Notes: generated by a model not told the origin, from the sequence alone. DNA of 64,000 nt from Thiobacillus denitrificans (GCF_001530125.1 NZ_LDUG01000019.1:94415-158414), one strand, 5' to 3'; counted from the first letter of the stretch, positions 8,977 to 19,996 are shown. A program made the numbers and translations.

Positions 8977-9824
8977 TAGAGTTCGATCTCCCCTTCAAAT
9001 ACGGTTTCTGCCGGCCCGGTCATGTAAACCGGCTGGTCCTTACCCGCCCACTCGATGACGAGGTTGCCGCCGCGCGCGTGCACGCTGACCGGGCTGGCGA
9101 GCCAGCCCTGCCGGATGCCGGCAACCGCAGCGGCGCAGGCGCCGGTGCCGCAGGCCAGGGTCTCGCCGGCGCCGCGCTCGTAGACGCGCAGGCGGATGTC
9201 GTGCGGGGTCAGCACCTGCATGAAGCCGGCGTTGACCCGCTGCGGGAAGCGCGAATGCGATTCGATGGCGGGTCCGAGGATGTCCACCGGCGCGCTGTCG
9301 AGGTCGTTCACCCGCAGCACCGCGTGCGGATTGCCCATCGACAGCACCGCGATCTCAAGGACGTGCTGGCCGACCTTGAGCGGATAGGTCAGCGTCTCGG
9401 CTTCAGCGGCGAACGGGATCTCGGCCGGCGCAAAGCGCGGCACCCCCATGTTCACCCGCACCAGGCCGTTGTCGAGCAGGCGCGGTTCGATCACGCTGGC
9501 GGCAGTTTCCACGCGGATCGCGGTCTTGTCGGTGAGGCCGTGGTCGTGCACGAAGCGCACGAAGCAGCGGGCGCCGTTGCCGCACTGCTCCACCTCGCCG
9601 CCGTCGGCGTTGAAAATGCGGTAGCGGAAGTCGGCGTCGTCGCGCGTGGTCGCCTCGACCAGCAGGATCTGGTCGCAGCCGACGCCGAAGTGGCGGTCGG
9701 CAATGCGTCGGCACTGTTCGGGGGTGAGCGCGACGGTCTGGTTGATGCCGTCGAACACGACGAAGTCGTTGCCCAGGCCGTGCATTTTGGTGAAGCGTAA
9801 TCGTGTGCCCTGTTGGGTATTCAT
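8976..9824 (-). CDS. dapF: Diaminopimelate epimerase
   Basis: 282 residues with the N-terminal signature [16 protein letters not shown]. Both catalytic cysteines are in their motifs: [10 protein letters not shown] (base for one proton transfer) and [12 protein letters not shown]. DapF converts LL- to meso-diaminopimelate for lysine and peptidoglycan synthesis in the cytosol. It lies in a tight minus-strand run with the disrupted CoA-binding gene upstream (overlap at 9821-9824) and DUF484 and xerC downstream, a common proteobacterial order. Confidence 0.96.
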   Translation of the reverse strand: MNTQQGTRLRFTKMHGLGNDFVVFDGINQTVALTPEQCRRIADRHFGVGCDQILLVEATTRDDADFRYRIFNADGGEVEQCGNGARCFVRFVHDHGLTDKTAIRVETAASVIEPRLLDNGLVRVNMGVPRFAPAEIPFAAEAETLTYPLKVGQHVLEIAVLSMGNPHAVLRVNDLDSAPVDILGPAIESHSRFPQRVNAGFMQVLTPHDIRLRVYERGAGETLACGTGACAAAVAGIRQGWLASPVSVHARGGNLVIEWAGKDQPVYMTGPAETVFEGEIEL

Positions 9825-10259
9825 GCGGTCATTAACCTGACGTAGTCTTTCAATATGCAGCGGTCCATCACCACCGTCATGCCGCCGGCCTGCGCACGCT
9901 GCGCGGCGGCCTCATGCACGATGCCTTCCTGGACCCAGATTGCGCCCGGTAAATGATGCACCGTCGAAAATGGCCGGTGCATGGAGTGTAGCGCCAGGCA
10001 TTGCGCGACGATAGCCGGCACGTGCTCGGCGGCGCGAAACACATCGACCAGATCGACCTGGAACGGGATGTCGGCAAGATGTGCATAGGCCTGTTCGCCC
10101 AGCACCGCGTCCACCAGCGGGCGCACCGGAACGATGCGGTAGCCGTAATGCTGCATCGCCTGCGCCACCCGGTAGCTCGGGCGCGCGGGCTGCGGCGATG
10201 GTCTTGACGGTTTTCAGCAGGGCGCGCAGGCCGTCGTCGTCCGGGTTCGCGAAAGTCAC
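9821..10259 (-). pseudogene. CoA-binding (YccU-type) protein gene with internal deletion and frameshift
   Basis: Two frames together make a YccU-like CoA-binding protein. The GTG at 10259 overlaps the GNAT stop and opens VTFANPDDDGLRALLKTVKTIAA. The remainder, SYRVAQAMQHYGYRIVPV through GEQAYAHLADIPFQVDLVDVFR and [16 protein letters not shown], is in another frame. At the junction near 10185-10195 the usual glycine-rich nucleotide loop (VVGLSxNPxRP) is missing; about 17 bases seem to be lost. Without that loop and with the frame broken the gene should be inactive, unless this is a sequencing or assembly error. Confidence 0.7.
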
Positions 10260-10759
10260 AGCATGCGGTCCATCACATGGTCGTCCATCACGAATCCGTC
10301 GCCGAGTTCGAACACGCGCGATTCGACGATGCGGAAGCCGTATTTTTCGTAGGCGGCAATCGCCTGGGTGTTGCCGCGGTTGACCTGCAGCCACAGGCGG
10401 CGAACCTGCTGCCGGCGCGCCCAGTCCTCGACCGCCCGCAGCAGCAGGGAGCCGATGCCGCGACGCTGCAGCGCAGGATGCACGTAGAGCTTGTCGAGCT
10501 TGCAGCCCGATTCGTCGAGGATGGCGTGGGCAAAGCCGGCCAGCGCACGAGCCTGCCGCGCCACCCACCAGGCCTGGAGCGAATCGCCCAGCTGCTCGCG
10601 GATGCGTTCCGGCGCATAGCGGTCGGCCAGCATGGCGTCGATCTGCGCCTGCGAAATCAGGGGCGGATAGGTGGCCTGCCACACCACGCGCGCCAGCGCG
10701 CTGACGGCGTCGACATCAGTGGCCGTCAGCCGCTGCACGCTGGGCGGCGCATCATTCAT
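10256..10759 (-). CDS. GNAT family N-acetyltransferase
   Basis: About 167 residues with the GNAT fold: an N-terminal strand-helix (LTATDVDAVSALARVVWQATYPPLIS), the acetyl-CoA loop HPALQRRGIGSLLLRAVEDWA and the late NTQAIAAYEKYGFRIV motif. The substrate cannot be assigned. The ATG at 10759 overlaps the stop of the upstream acyltransferase gene by eight bases; a GTG at 10774 is an alternative start. The stop overlaps the GTG of the disrupted CoA-binding gene. Confidence 0.87.
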   Translation of the reverse strand: MNDAPPSVQRLTATDVDAVSALARVVWQATYPPLISQAQIDAMLADRYAPERIREQLGDSLQAWWVARQARALAGFAHAILDESGCKLDKLYVHPALQRRGIGSLLLRAVEDWARRQQVRRLWLQVNRGNTQAIAAYEKYGFRIVESRVFELGDGFVMDDHVMDRML

Positions 10760-11666
10760 AGAGACTGGGTTCACCCGCAGGGCGGGTCTTGAAGCGGCGG
10801 TGCAGCCACAAGTATTGCGCTGGCATTTCGCGGATGCGCTCCTCGATGAAGGCGTTCATGCGGGCAACGTCGGCTTCCAGATTGTCGCCCGGGAAGTTGT
10901 CCCACGGTGGATAGAAGCACACACGATAGCCACGCCCCCACGGCAACTGGCGGGTGATGACCGGAATGATCTGGGCGTTGGTGAGTTTTGCCAGGCGCGG
11001 CAAAGCCGACACGGTGGCAGCAGGGATGCCGAAGAAAGGCACGAACACGGCGTTGAGGCGACCCTGATCCTGATCCGGCGAGTAATGAAGCGGCAGACCG
11101 TCCTTGAGCGCCTTGAGCACGGGCTTGATGCCGTCGCTCTTTTCGATCAGAACCGGCGAGGAAAAACGGGCGCGCCCACGCAGCATTATTTTGTTGGAGA
11201 CAGGGTTCCTGGCGCGCGCATACAAGTTAGCAACGGTCTGATCCACGGACAAGCGCATGCCGCCCATGATGAATCCGACAAAATGCGGCGCCAGCCAGAT
11301 CACCGGGCGGACGCCGTCGCCGCGTGCGGCTTCAGGATTGTCGATCTGGATCAGGCGACGCAGGCGCGCCTCGGAACCCCACCACAACACGCCGTGCTCG
11401 AGCACGGCGCGTATCGAGGCCTGGAAGGTCTGTCGCAGCCAGCGGCGCCGGGTTCTGGTAGAAGCTTCGGGAAAACACAGCGCCAGATTGGTTGCCGCGA
11501 TGTGCCGCCGCTTCCCGGGCAGCAGTGCCAGCAGCCAGCCCAAAGCATTGCCAATGGCCGCCTGCAGCGGCAGCGGCAGCCAGTGCAGCAGCCACAGCAA
11601 GCCGACGCCGAGCCAGACCGGGATCAGGGAGGGGTGCAGCAAGTTGTCGGCGTCGGCGGGTTTCAT
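10752..11666 (-). CDS. LpxL/HtrB-type lipid A acyltransferase, altered active site
   Basis: About 304 residues: an N-terminal transmembrane segment ([30 protein letters not shown]), then the lysophospholipid acyltransferase domain with [21 protein letters not shown] and [15 protein letters not shown]. Members add secondary acyl chains to lipid A at the inner membrane. The family motif is H-X4-D/E; here His is at about residue 128 but the acid position (133) is Ile. Activity may be lost or changed. The ATG overlaps the stop of the second acyltransferase gene by four bases, so the two paralogs form an operon. Confidence 0.87.
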   Translation of the reverse strand: MKPADADNLLHPSLIPVWLGVGLLWLLHWLPLPLQAAIGNALGWLLALLPGKRRHIAATNLALCFPEASTRTRRRWLRQTFQASIRAVLEHGVLWWGSEARLRRLIQIDNPEAARGDGVRPVIWLAPHFVGFIMGGMRLSVDQTVANLYARARNPVSNKIMLRGRARFSSPVLIEKSDGIKPVLKALKDGLPLHYSPDQDQGRLNAVFVPFFGIPAATVSALPRLAKLTNAQIIPVITRQLPWGRGYRVCFYPPWDNFPGDNLEADVARMNAFIEERIREMPAQYLWLHRRFKTRPAGEPSLYE

Positions 11667-12532
11667 GCTTCGGGCGGATCGTCCGGCAGGGCGACGCCCC
11701 CCGGGCGCTTGTGGCGGTTGTAGCTCCACATGTACTGCGCGGGGAAGCGCCGCACCACCTCTTCCACCCCCTGGTTGATGCGGGCGGCTGCTGCGGTTTT
11801 GTCTTCCGGCAGGGGGGTGTCCAGTGGAACGACATGCAGGTGATAGCCACGCCCCCAGCTCAATCGCTCGGCCGCGACAAAAAACGCCGCCGCGCCTGTC
11901 TTGCGTTGCAGGCTGGCGACCAGCGTCGGCGTATAGGCTGGACGGCCGAAGAATGGCGCCCATACCCCGTCGCCGCCGGTCGCCACCTGGTCGGGCAGGA
12001 TGCCGATGCCCTCGTGGCGCTTCAATGCCGCCAGCAGGGCGCGCACGCCCGACAGATCGGTCGGCACCAGCGTCGCCTGGCCGCGCTGGCGACCGGCCAG
12101 CATCAGCGCGTCCAGCACCGGCTGGCGCGGCGGCTTGTACATGGCGGTGAACGGATGCCGCGCGGCGTAATACAGGTTGATCATTTCGAAGCAGCCGATA
12201 TGCGGCGCGATGACGATCACCCCCTTGCCGGCGGCGCGCGCGGCATCGATGTACTCCCAGCCGCTGGTGCCCCTGACCAGTTTCAGCACTTTGTCATATG
12301 GGCGCAGCCACACCGGCAGCAGCTCGACGATGGACTTGCCCGTCTCGCCGATGGTCTGGCGCAGCAGGCGGCGGCAATCGTGTCCGGGCGTGCAGAGGCC
12401 GCTTTCGAACAGGTTGTTGCGCATGCGTTCGGAATGACGGCCCGGCGCCCAGTAAATCAGCCAGCCCAGCACGATGCCGATGCCATGCAACAGGGGCAAG
12501 GGCAGGCGGGCCAGCAGTTTCAAGAGGAACAT
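11663..12532 (-). CDS. LpxL/HtrB-type lipid A acyltransferase
   Basis: About 289 residues from the ATG at 12532 ([31 protein letters not shown], a membrane anchor). The catalytic motif APHIGCFEM has His near residue 111 and Glu five residues on, satisfying H-X4-[24 protein letters not shown] and a C-terminal [18 protein letters not shown] also fit the family. It should transfer an acyl chain from acyl-ACP to lipid A precursor. It is first in a two-gene acyltransferase operon and is divergent from metK. The further upstream in-frame ATG at 12592 gives a non-conserved extension and was not chosen. Confidence 0.9.
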   Translation of the reverse strand: MFLLKLLARLPLPLLHGIGIVLGWLIYWAPGRHSERMRNNLFESGLCTPGHDCRRLLRQTIGETGKSIVELLPVWLRPYDKVLKLVRGTSGWEYIDAARAAGKGVIVIAPHIGCFEMINLYYAARHPFTAMYKPPRQPVLDALMLAGRQRGQATLVPTDLSGVRALLAALKRHEGIGILPDQVATGGDGVWAPFFGRPAYTPTLVASLQRKTGAAAFFVAAERLSWGRGYHLHVVPLDTPLPEDKTAAAARINQGVEEVVRRFPAQYMWSYNRHKRPGGVALPDDPPEA

Positions 12533-12599
12533 CACGCGGGATTGACGGCCAGGGCGGCGGCACGGCACAATGCCGGCTTGGGTGTTCCACACATCCTGG

Positions 12600-12721
12600 T
12601 CAGAGCCGCCGCGTTAATCTTGACAACTTGCGGGCGGGATATAAATACAGCTAAAGCGTCGCCGCTCTGTTTGTCCCCTGAGTCGGTTACGCAGTCAGTA
12701 ACCGGGGCAACAGGAGCATTC
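12600..12721 (+). promoter_or_regulatory. metK leader with promoter-like and structured elements
   Basis: This stretch between the divergent acyltransferase and metK genes holds TTGACA at about 12619, an AT-rich TATAAATACAGCTAAAG segment, and a hairpin CGGTTAC-GCAGTCA-GTAACCG just before the ribosome site AACAGGAG. Promoter spacing is not ideal. The segment GATATAAATACAGCTAAAG recalls the 3' part of SAM-II riboswitches, but the required pairings were not demonstrated. It is best taken as a regulatory leader of undetermined type. Confidence 0.35.
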
Positions 12722-13888
12722 ATGCAAAAAGAGTTCATTTTCACGTCTGAGTCGGTTTCGGAAGGTCACCCCGACAAGATGGCGGATCAAGTGTCGGATG
12801 CAGTCCTCGACGCGATTCTAACCCAGGACAAACATGCGCGCGTGGCGTGCGAGACGCTGCTCACCACGGGTCTGTGCGTGATCGCCGGCGAAATCACCAC
12901 CACGGCAGTGATCGACTACAACCAGGTCGCGCGTCAAACCATCAAGCGCATTGGCTACGACTCGTCCGACATCGGCTTCGATTACAACACCTGCTCGGTG
13001 CTGGTCACCATCGGCAAGCAGTCGCCCGACATCGCACAAGGCGTGGACCGCGCGCACGACGACAACCTCGACCAGGGCGCCGGCGACCAGGGGCTGATGT
13101 TTGGCTATGCCTGCAACGAAACCCCGGTGTTGATGCCGATGCCGATCTATCTTGCGCATCGGTTGACCGAGCGTCAGTCCGAACTGCGCAAGGACGGCCG
13201 CTTGCCGTGGTTGCGTCCGGATGCCAAATCACAGGTATCGATTCGTTACGTCGACGGCAAGCCGCATTCCATCGACACGGTCGTGTTGTCGACCCAGCAT
13301 GACCCCGACATTTCGCACGCCCAGCTGTCCGAGGCGGTGATCGAGGAAATCATCAAGCCGGTGCTGCCGAAAGAGATGTTGACCGCTGCAACCCGCTATC
13401 TGGTCAACCCGACCGGGCGCTTTGTGGTGGGCGGGCCGATGGGCGACGCCGGCCTCACCGGCCGCAAGATTATCGTCGACACCTACGGCGGCTCTGCACC
13501 GCACGGGGGCGGCGCATTCTCCGGCAAGGATCCGTCCAAGGTCGACCGCTCGGCGGCGTATGCCGGGCGCTACGTGGCGAAGAACATCGTCGCCGCCGGT
13601 TTGGCCGACAAGTGCATGGTGCAGGTGAGCTACGCCATTGGCGTGGCCAAACCGACCTCGCTGATGGTCGATACTTTTGGCACCGGAAAAATTCCCGAGG
13701 ATAAAATTGTCGAGTTGATCCTGGCGCATTTTGATCTGCGCCCCAAAGGCATCGTCGCGATGCTGGATCTGTTGCGCCCGATCTACACCCGCACCGCGAG
13801 TTACGGCCATTTCGGCCGCGACGAGCCGGACTTCACCTGGGAAGTCACCGACAAGGCGGCTGAACTCAAAGCCGCCGCAGGCTTATAG
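12722..13888 (+). CDS. metK: S-adenosylmethionine synthetase (methionine adenosyltransferase)
   Basis: 388 residues beginning [23 protein letters not shown]. It carries the ATP-binding [15 protein letters not shown], the P-loop-like [19 protein letters not shown] and the C-terminal [15 protein letters not shown]. It makes SAM from methionine and ATP in the cytosol. It starts the methyl-cycle cluster metK, ahcY, metF. The ATG at 12722 has AACAGGAG upstream. Longer upstream reading frames are non-conserved. Confidence 0.98.
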   Translation: MQKEFIFTSESVSEGHPDKMADQVSDAVLDAILTQDKHARVACETLLTTGLCVIAGEITTTAVIDYNQVARQTIKRIGYDSSDIGFDYNTCSVLVTIGKQSPDIAQGVDRAHDDNLDQGAGDQGLMFGYACNETPVLMPMPIYLAHRLTERQSELRKDGRLPWLRPDAKSQVSIRYVDGKPHSIDTVVLSTQHDPDISHAQLSEAVIEEIIKPVLPKEMLTAATRYLVNPTGRFVVGGPMGDAGLTGRKIIVDTYGGSAPHGGGAFSGKDPSKVDRSAAYAGRYVAKNIVAAGLADKCMVQVSYAIGVAKPTSLMVDTFGTGKIPEDKIVELILAHFDLRPKGIVAMLDLLRPIYTRTASYGHFGRDEPDFTWEVTDKAAELKAAAGL

Positions 13889-13953
13889 TTCGGCGCGGCG
13901 GCGGGCGTGTAGTCAAACATGGCATAATCCCGGTTCCTTATTTTGGGCGAATG

Positions 13954-14040
13954 CTTCGCCCCCTCGTGCTGAGGAGCGCTGCGACTATCTCACCGATAGC
14001 CAGGCTCAGCGCGAGCGAAGTTTCAACTGCGCTCGTTGAC
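13954..14040 (+). ncRNA. S-adenosylhomocysteine (SAH) riboswitch
   Basis: Upstream of ahcY the sequence contains the conserved SAH-riboswitch blocks in order: a CCCCTC stem strand, GAGGAGCGCTGCGAC, then GCCAGGCTC, and the pseudoknot partner CAACTGCGCTC near 14023-14033. GAGCGC pairs with GCGCTC across the pseudoknot. This class is known to switch on ahcY when SAH accumulates, and it is common in betaproteobacteria. The boundaries are approximate. Confidence 0.9.
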
Positions 14041-14102
14041 TTGCAGCGGTTTTGCGGGCGAACGAGCAACCACCCGACCGCTGCCATTCAAGGAGTCTCA
14101 CC

Positions 14103-15527
<1,425 letters not shown>

Positions 15528-15552
15528 TCGATCTCACCTGAAGGAGCGCACC

Positions 15553-15900
15553 ATGCGTTTACTGCTGCTGTGGATTCTGAATGCCGTTGCCCTGCTGGCG
15601 GTGACGTACTTGCTGCCCACCATTCAGGTGTCGGGCTTCGGCACGGCGCTGGTCGCCGCGCTGGTGCTGGGCTTCATCAACACGCTGGTGCGCCCGGTGC
15701 TGGCGATCCTCACCTTGCCGATCACGGTGCTCACGCTGGGGATTTTCTACCTGGTGCTGAATGGTTTCCTGTTCTGGCTCGCCAGCGCGCTGCTCCCCGG
15801 ATTCCAGGTGCACGGCTTCGTTTCGGCGATGGTCGGCGCGATCCTGTATGGCGTGATTGCCTGGGCGCTGTCCGCGCTCATTCCCAACAAAAAAGGGTGA
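15553..15900 (+). CDS. Small four-helix membrane protein (phage holin superfamily IV type)
   Basis: 115 residues made of about four transmembrane helices: LLLLWILNAVALLAVTYLL, GTALVAALVLGFINTLV, AILTLPITVLTLGIFYLVLNGFLFWLASALL and VSAMVGAILYGVIAWALSALI. The motif RPVLAILTLPITVLTLG is typical of the PF04020 family, named after phage holins but common in chromosomes. It sits between ahcY and metF, with only a few bases to metF. A link to the methyl cycle is positional only. Confidence 0.85.
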   Translation: MRLLLLWILNAVALLAVTYLLPTIQVSGFGTALVAALVLGFINTLVRPVLAILTLPITVLTLGIFYLVLNGFLFWLASALLPGFQVHGFVSAMVGAILYGVIAWALSALIPNKKG

Positions 15901-15903
15901 TGC

Positions 15904-16734
15904 ATGGCCGAACGCACATTCAGCTTTGAGTTTTTCCCGCCCAAGACCGCCGAGGGCATGGAAAAACTGCGCGCCACCAGAAAACAACTGGCGCAGCTCA
16001 ATCCCAAGTTCTTTTCCGTCACCTTCGGCGCCGGCGGCTCCACCCGCGACCGCACCCTGGAAACCGTGCGCGACATCCAGGCCGACGGCAGCGAGGCCGC
16101 GCCGCACCTGTCGTGCATCGGCTCGACCGAGGACAGCATTCGTGAAATATTGAACGAATACAAAAGCCAGGGCATTCGCCATCTGGTCGCGCTGCGCGGC
16201 GATCTGCCGTCCGGTAGCATGGACGCCGGCGCATTCAACTACGCCAACGAATTGGTGGCCTTCATCCGCAAGGAAACCGGCGACTGGTTCGAAATCGAAG
16301 TGGCCGCCTATCCCGAAATCCACCCGCAGGCGCGCTCCTACACGGAAGACCTGGCCAACTTCAAGCGCAAGGTCGACGCCGGTGCGAATGCAGCGATCAC
16401 GCAGTATTTCTTCAACGCCGACGCCTATTTCAACTTCGTCGAAGACGCGCGCGCGCTGGGCGTCACCATCCCCATCGTTCCCGGCATCATGCCCATCGGC
16501 AACTACGTGCAGCTGGCGCGCTTCTCCGACGCCTGCGGCGCCGAGATTCCACGCTGGCTGAGAAAGAAGCTGGAGATCTACGGCGACGACCTGCCGTCGC
16601 TGCGAGCTTTGGGACTGGATGTGGTGACCGACCTGTGCGACCGCCTGCTCGCCGGCGGCGCGCCGGGCCTGCACTTCTACACCATGAACCAGGCCAGTCC
16701 CAGCACCACGATTTGGCAGCGGCTGGGGTTGTGA
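15904..16734 (+). CDS. metF: 5,10-methylenetetrahydrofolate reductase
   Basis: 276 residues starting MAERTFSFEFFPPKTAEG, the MetF opening with catalytic Glu in SFEFFPP. The FAD/substrate segments SVTFGAGGSTRDRT, HLVALRGDLP, AAYPEIHPQA and ITQYFFNADAYF follow, and the C-terminus is GLHFYTMNQA. It makes 5-methyl-THF for methionine synthase, closing the cycle with metK and ahcY. The ATG lies three bases after the stop of the holin-family gene. Confidence 0.97.
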   Translation: MAERTFSFEFFPPKTAEGMEKLRATRKQLAQLNPKFFSVTFGAGGSTRDRTLETVRDIQADGSEAAPHLSCIGSTEDSIREILNEYKSQGIRHLVALRGDLPSGSMDAGAFNYANELVAFIRKETGDWFEIEVAAYPEIHPQARSYTEDLANFKRKVDAGANAAITQYFFNADAYFNFVEDARALGVTIPIVPGIMPIGNYVQLARFSDACGAEIPRWLRKKLEIYGDDLPSLRALGLDVVTDLCDRLLAGGAPGLHFYTMNQASPSTTIWQRLGL

Positions 16735-16809
16735 GTCTGCCACGCCATCCTCGCTGCGCGCATCAGTATCCCTTGACTTAAGCTTTACACTTTTCAGCCG
16801 ATACCTTAC

Positions 16810-16849
16810 TAGAGGCGTCGGTGGTTGGACAGGGGGGTGTTCGCCTCTA
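16810..16849 (+). other. Stem-loop upstream of the binding-protein gene
   Basis: TAGAGGCG (16810-16817) pairs with CGCCTCTA (16842-16849) around a 24-base G-rich loop. It lies in the 144-bp space between metF and the periplasmic binding protein gene. It has no T-run and could be a leader structure or an inefficient terminator of the methyl-cycle transcript. Confidence 0.3.
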
Positions 16850-16878
16850 CCCACCTAATCATGAATGAAGAGTAAAGC

Positions 16879-17700
16879 ATGCGCTATATCAATCATGTAC
16901 TGACTGTCTTCCAAGCCAGCGTGCTCTTGGGCTTGTCGTTCGCCTCGCTCCCGGCCGTCGCGGACACGGTCAAGGTGGGCGGCACCGGCTCAGCGCTGGG
17001 CACCATGAAGCTCCTCGCCGATGCGTTCCAGGCCAGTCGCCCCGATACGCGGATCGTGATCGTACCGGCTTTGGGCAGCAGCGGCGGCATCAAGGCGGTC
17101 GCGGCGGGGGTGCTGGATATTGGATTAAGTGGGCGCCCGCTGAAGCCAGCGGAGCGCGAGCAGGGGCTCGCCGAGCGGGAAGTTGCCCGCACCCCGCTGG
17201 TGCTGGCCAGCATGCGCGCCCATTCCGGGTTCACCTCTGGCGACATCGCCCGGATTTACGGCGGCACGCTGCAAACCTGGCCCGACGGCAGCCCCTTGCG
17301 GCCAGTTCTGCGACCCGAATTCGATTCCGAAACTGTGCTGCTACGCGCTATTTCGTCCGAGATCGATCGCGCCTTCGCCATCGCCTACACCCGCCCGGGC
17401 GTGCATGTCGCCATTACCGATCAGGACAGCGCCGATGCCATCGAGAAGATACCGGGCGCGCTGGGCACCAGCACGCTGGCGTTGATTTTGTCCGAACAGC
17501 GCAAAATCAAAGCGCTGCCCTTGAATGGCTTTGCGCCCAGCGTGGCTGCCTTGGCGCGCGGCAGTTATCCTTATTTCAAGCCCTTGTATTTCATCACGCC
17601 GCAAAACCCGTCCGAGCCGGCGCGGGCTTTTGCTGCTTTCATTCAATCCAGGCAAGGCGCCAGGATTTTGTTAAACAACGGCTACCTTCCCCTGAAATAA
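16879..17700 (+). CDS. Periplasmic phosphate-type substrate-binding protein
   Basis: 273 residues with a signal peptide ending at LPAVADT and the PBP-like fold of PstS-type proteins: VKVGGTGSALGTMKLLADAF, PALGSSGGIKAVAAGVLDIGLSGRPL and a late FAAFIQSRQGARILLNNGYLPLK. There is no ABC permease or ATPase next to it. Instead a membrane GGDEF/EAL protein begins 22 bases downstream, so it may act as the periplasmic signal sensor for that protein instead of in transport. That role is inference. Confidence 0.8.
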   Translation: MRYINHVLTVFQASVLLGLSFASLPAVADTVKVGGTGSALGTMKLLADAFQASRPDTRIVIVPALGSSGGIKAVAAGVLDIGLSGRPLKPAEREQGLAEREVARTPLVLASMRAHSGFTSGDIARIYGGTLQTWPDGSPLRPVLRPEFDSETVLLRAISSEIDRAFAIAYTRPGVHVAITDQDSADAIEKIPGALGTSTLALILSEQRKIKALPLNGFAPSVAALARGSYPYFKPLYFITPQNPSEPARAFAAFIQSRQGARILLNNGYLPLK

Positions 17701-17722
17701 GGGGGGAAATAACGACTAGCCC

Positions 17723-19996
17723 GTGGTCAAACGTCAAGACCCGTTCCCCCGCACGATTGGCCGCGTTGCAACCGTCATCGCGGTTATCGTCGCCCTCTGC
17801 CTGCCTGCGGGCTTTTTTGGTTTGTCCTATCAATATCAGGTCGGCGCCATGCGGGCAGAGGCGCGGTACAGCGCCGCGCAGACCACGCAGTATATTGTCC
17901 TCAACCCCGAGATGTGGCGCTTTCAGGTACTGCGGCTCAACGAGATGCTCGGAAAAGACCTCACCGAAACCACCCTGCCCGAACAGCGGCGCATTGTGGA
18001 CGCATCCAGCCAGGCCGTCGCTGCGAGCGGGGAAAAGCTGGCCCCGCCCGTATTGGCCATCCGCGCGCCTTTATTCGATGCGGGCAAGACCGTCGGGTAT
18101 TTCGAGGTGAGCCGCTCGTTGCGTCCCTTGTTGCTGGAGACCGGCTTGGTCGCGCTGCTGGGGATGGCGCTCGCGGCGGCGGTGTTCGGCGTGCTCAAGA
18201 TATTGCCCTTGCGCGCCCTGAACCGCGCGCTCGACAGCCTGCGCCAGTCCGAGCAGCTTTTCAGCAAGGCTTTTCACGCCAGCCCGGATCCGGTGATGAT
18301 CTGCCGCGTGCGGGACGGACGCATCCTCAACGTCAACGATAGCTTCGTCCGCCTCACCGGCTATGCCCCATCGGAGGTGCTCGGCCGGACCCCCAGCGAA
18401 GTGGCGCTCTGGGCCAACGAGGAAAACATGGCGCGCGCCAAAGAGCAGTTGCGGAGTGATCGGGCGGTCCATAACCTGGATATGACCCTGGTGACCAAGA
18501 GCGGCGAGCACCGGGACATGCTGGTCTCGTCCGAAATGGCCGAGATCAACGACGAGGATTGCGTGCTCACGGTCGCCCGCGATGTCACCGAGCAAAAACG
18601 GGCTGAACAGCGGATGGCCTATCTCGCCAATTACGACCATTTGACCGGACTCCCCAACCGCGCGCTGTTCCATGATCGCCTGGCGGGCGCCATGCAGCGG
18701 GCGCAACGTGCGGAGCATCTGGTGGGCCTGCTGTATCTCGACCTGGACCGATTCAAGCAGGTCAACGACAGCCTGGGCCACCCGATTGGCGACCAGTTGC
18801 TCAAGCAAGTGGCGGAACGCCTGCAGCGATACGTGCGGCTCAGCGATACCGTCGCACTGCCATCTGCCCGGGATGAGGGGGTGAGCACCACGGTGGCGCG
18901 ACTGGGGGGCGACGAATTCACCATCGTGCTGGAAGACATCAAGCATATCGACGAAATCACGCGCATTGCCCAGCGCATTGTTTTAGATCTGGCCGAGCCT
19001 TTCGATCTGGATGGCCATCAGATCTTCGTGGGGGCGAGCATTGGCATTGCCGTTTACCCGTTCGACGATGTCGACCTCGACAACCTGATCCGCAACGCCG
19101 ACGCCGCGATGTACCGGGCTAAAGCACTGGGGCGCAACAATTTCCAGTTCTACACCGACGATCTCAACGCGAATGCCGAGCAACGGCTGTTGCTCGAAAC
19201 GGAGCTGCACCAGGCGCTGGATCGGGATCAATTCGAATTGGTTTATCAGCCCAAACTGAATTTGCGCACCGACCTGATCACCGGCGTCGAAGCCCTGCTG
19301 CGATGGAATTCGCCGCGGAATGGGCTGGTTTCTCCGGCCGACTTCATTCCCTCGCTGGAAGAAACGGGGCTGATCGTGCCAGTCGGCGCCTGGGTGCTGC
19401 GAACCGCATGCGAGCAGGCTGCGGCCTGGACTCGCGCGGGGCTGGACCTGACTATGGCGGTGAACCTGTCCGCGCGCCAATTTCGCGACGCGGGTCTGAC
19501 GGGAGTCATCCAATCCACCCTCGTCGACACCGGGCTGCCCGCGAACCAACTGGAACTGGAGGTGACGGAAAGCCTGCTGATGGAAGACAGCGCGGGCAGC
19601 CAGGCCACCCTGACCCGCATCAAACAAATGGGTATCCACATCTCGGTGGACGATTTCGGCACCGGCTATTCGTCGCTCGCCTACTTGAAACGCTTTCCTC
19701 TCGACACGCTCAAGATCGATCGTGCCTTTGTGAAAGATATCGGGGTCGATGCGGACGGCACCGCCATCGTGCGTGCGGTGCTCGCGCTTGCGCACAGCCT
19801 GCGCCTGACCGTGGTGGCGGAAGGCGTGGAAACAATCGAGCAATTGAGATTTCTCCGGGAGACCCAGTGCGAACAGGCACAGGGCTACTTCATCAGCCGG
19901 CCGATGGATGCGGCGGCTTTCGTGGCCTGGATGGAGGCTCGCTACGCCGGGCAGACCGATGGCATGACCCCCTTCCGCGCAGGCAGTCAGGCTTAG
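17723..19996 (+). CDS. Membrane-bound PAS-GGDEF-EAL protein
   Basis: 757 residues from a GTG start. N-terminal transmembrane helix (VIAVIVALCLPAGFFGLSY), periplasmic segment, second helix (LVALLGMALAAAVFGVL), a PAS domain near residue 190 (AFHASPDPVMICRVRDGRILNVNDSF), GGDEF (VARLGGDEFTIVLEDI) and EAL (GVEALLRWNSPRNGLVSP, DDFGTGYSSLAYLKRFPLDTLKID, VVAEGVE). Both catalytic signatures are intact, so it could make and degrade cyclic di-GMP. It is probably co-transcribed with the upstream binding-protein gene. Confidence 0.92.
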   Translation: MVKRQDPFPRTIGRVATVIAVIVALCLPAGFFGLSYQYQVGAMRAEARYSAAQTTQYIVLNPEMWRFQVLRLNEMLGKDLTETTLPEQRRIVDASSQAVAASGEKLAPPVLAIRAPLFDAGKTVGYFEVSRSLRPLLLETGLVALLGMALAAAVFGVLKILPLRALNRALDSLRQSEQLFSKAFHASPDPVMICRVRDGRILNVNDSFVRLTGYAPSEVLGRTPSEVALWANEENMARAKEQLRSDRAVHNLDMTLVTKSGEHRDMLVSSEMAEINDEDCVLTVARDVTEQKRAEQRMAYLANYDHLTGLPNRALFHDRLAGAMQRAQRAEHLVGLLYLDLDRFKQVNDSLGHPIGDQLLKQVAERLQRYVRLSDTVALPSARDEGVSTTVARLGGDEFTIVLEDIKHIDEITRIAQRIVLDLAEPFDLDGHQIFVGASIGIAVYPFDDVDLDNLIRNADAAMYRAKALGRNNFQFYTDDLNANAEQRLLLETELHQALDRDQFELVYQPKLNLRTDLITGVEALLRWNSPRNGLVSPADFIPSLEETGLIVPVGAWVLRTACEQAAAWTRAGLDLTMAVNLSARQFRDAGLTGVIQSTLVDTGLPANQLELEVTESLLMEDSAGSQATLTRIKQMGIHISVDDFGTGYSSLAYLKRFPLDTLKIDRAFVKDIGVDADGTAIVRAVLALAHSLRLTVVAEGVETIEQLRFLRETQCEQAQGYFISRPMDAAAFVAWMEARYAGQTDGMTPFRAGSQA

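Noticed and set aside
11492-12721. Long N-terminal extension of the metK frame
   Set aside because: The extension runs antisense through two acyltransferase genes; metK homology begins exactly at the ATG at 12722 with a proper ribosome site.
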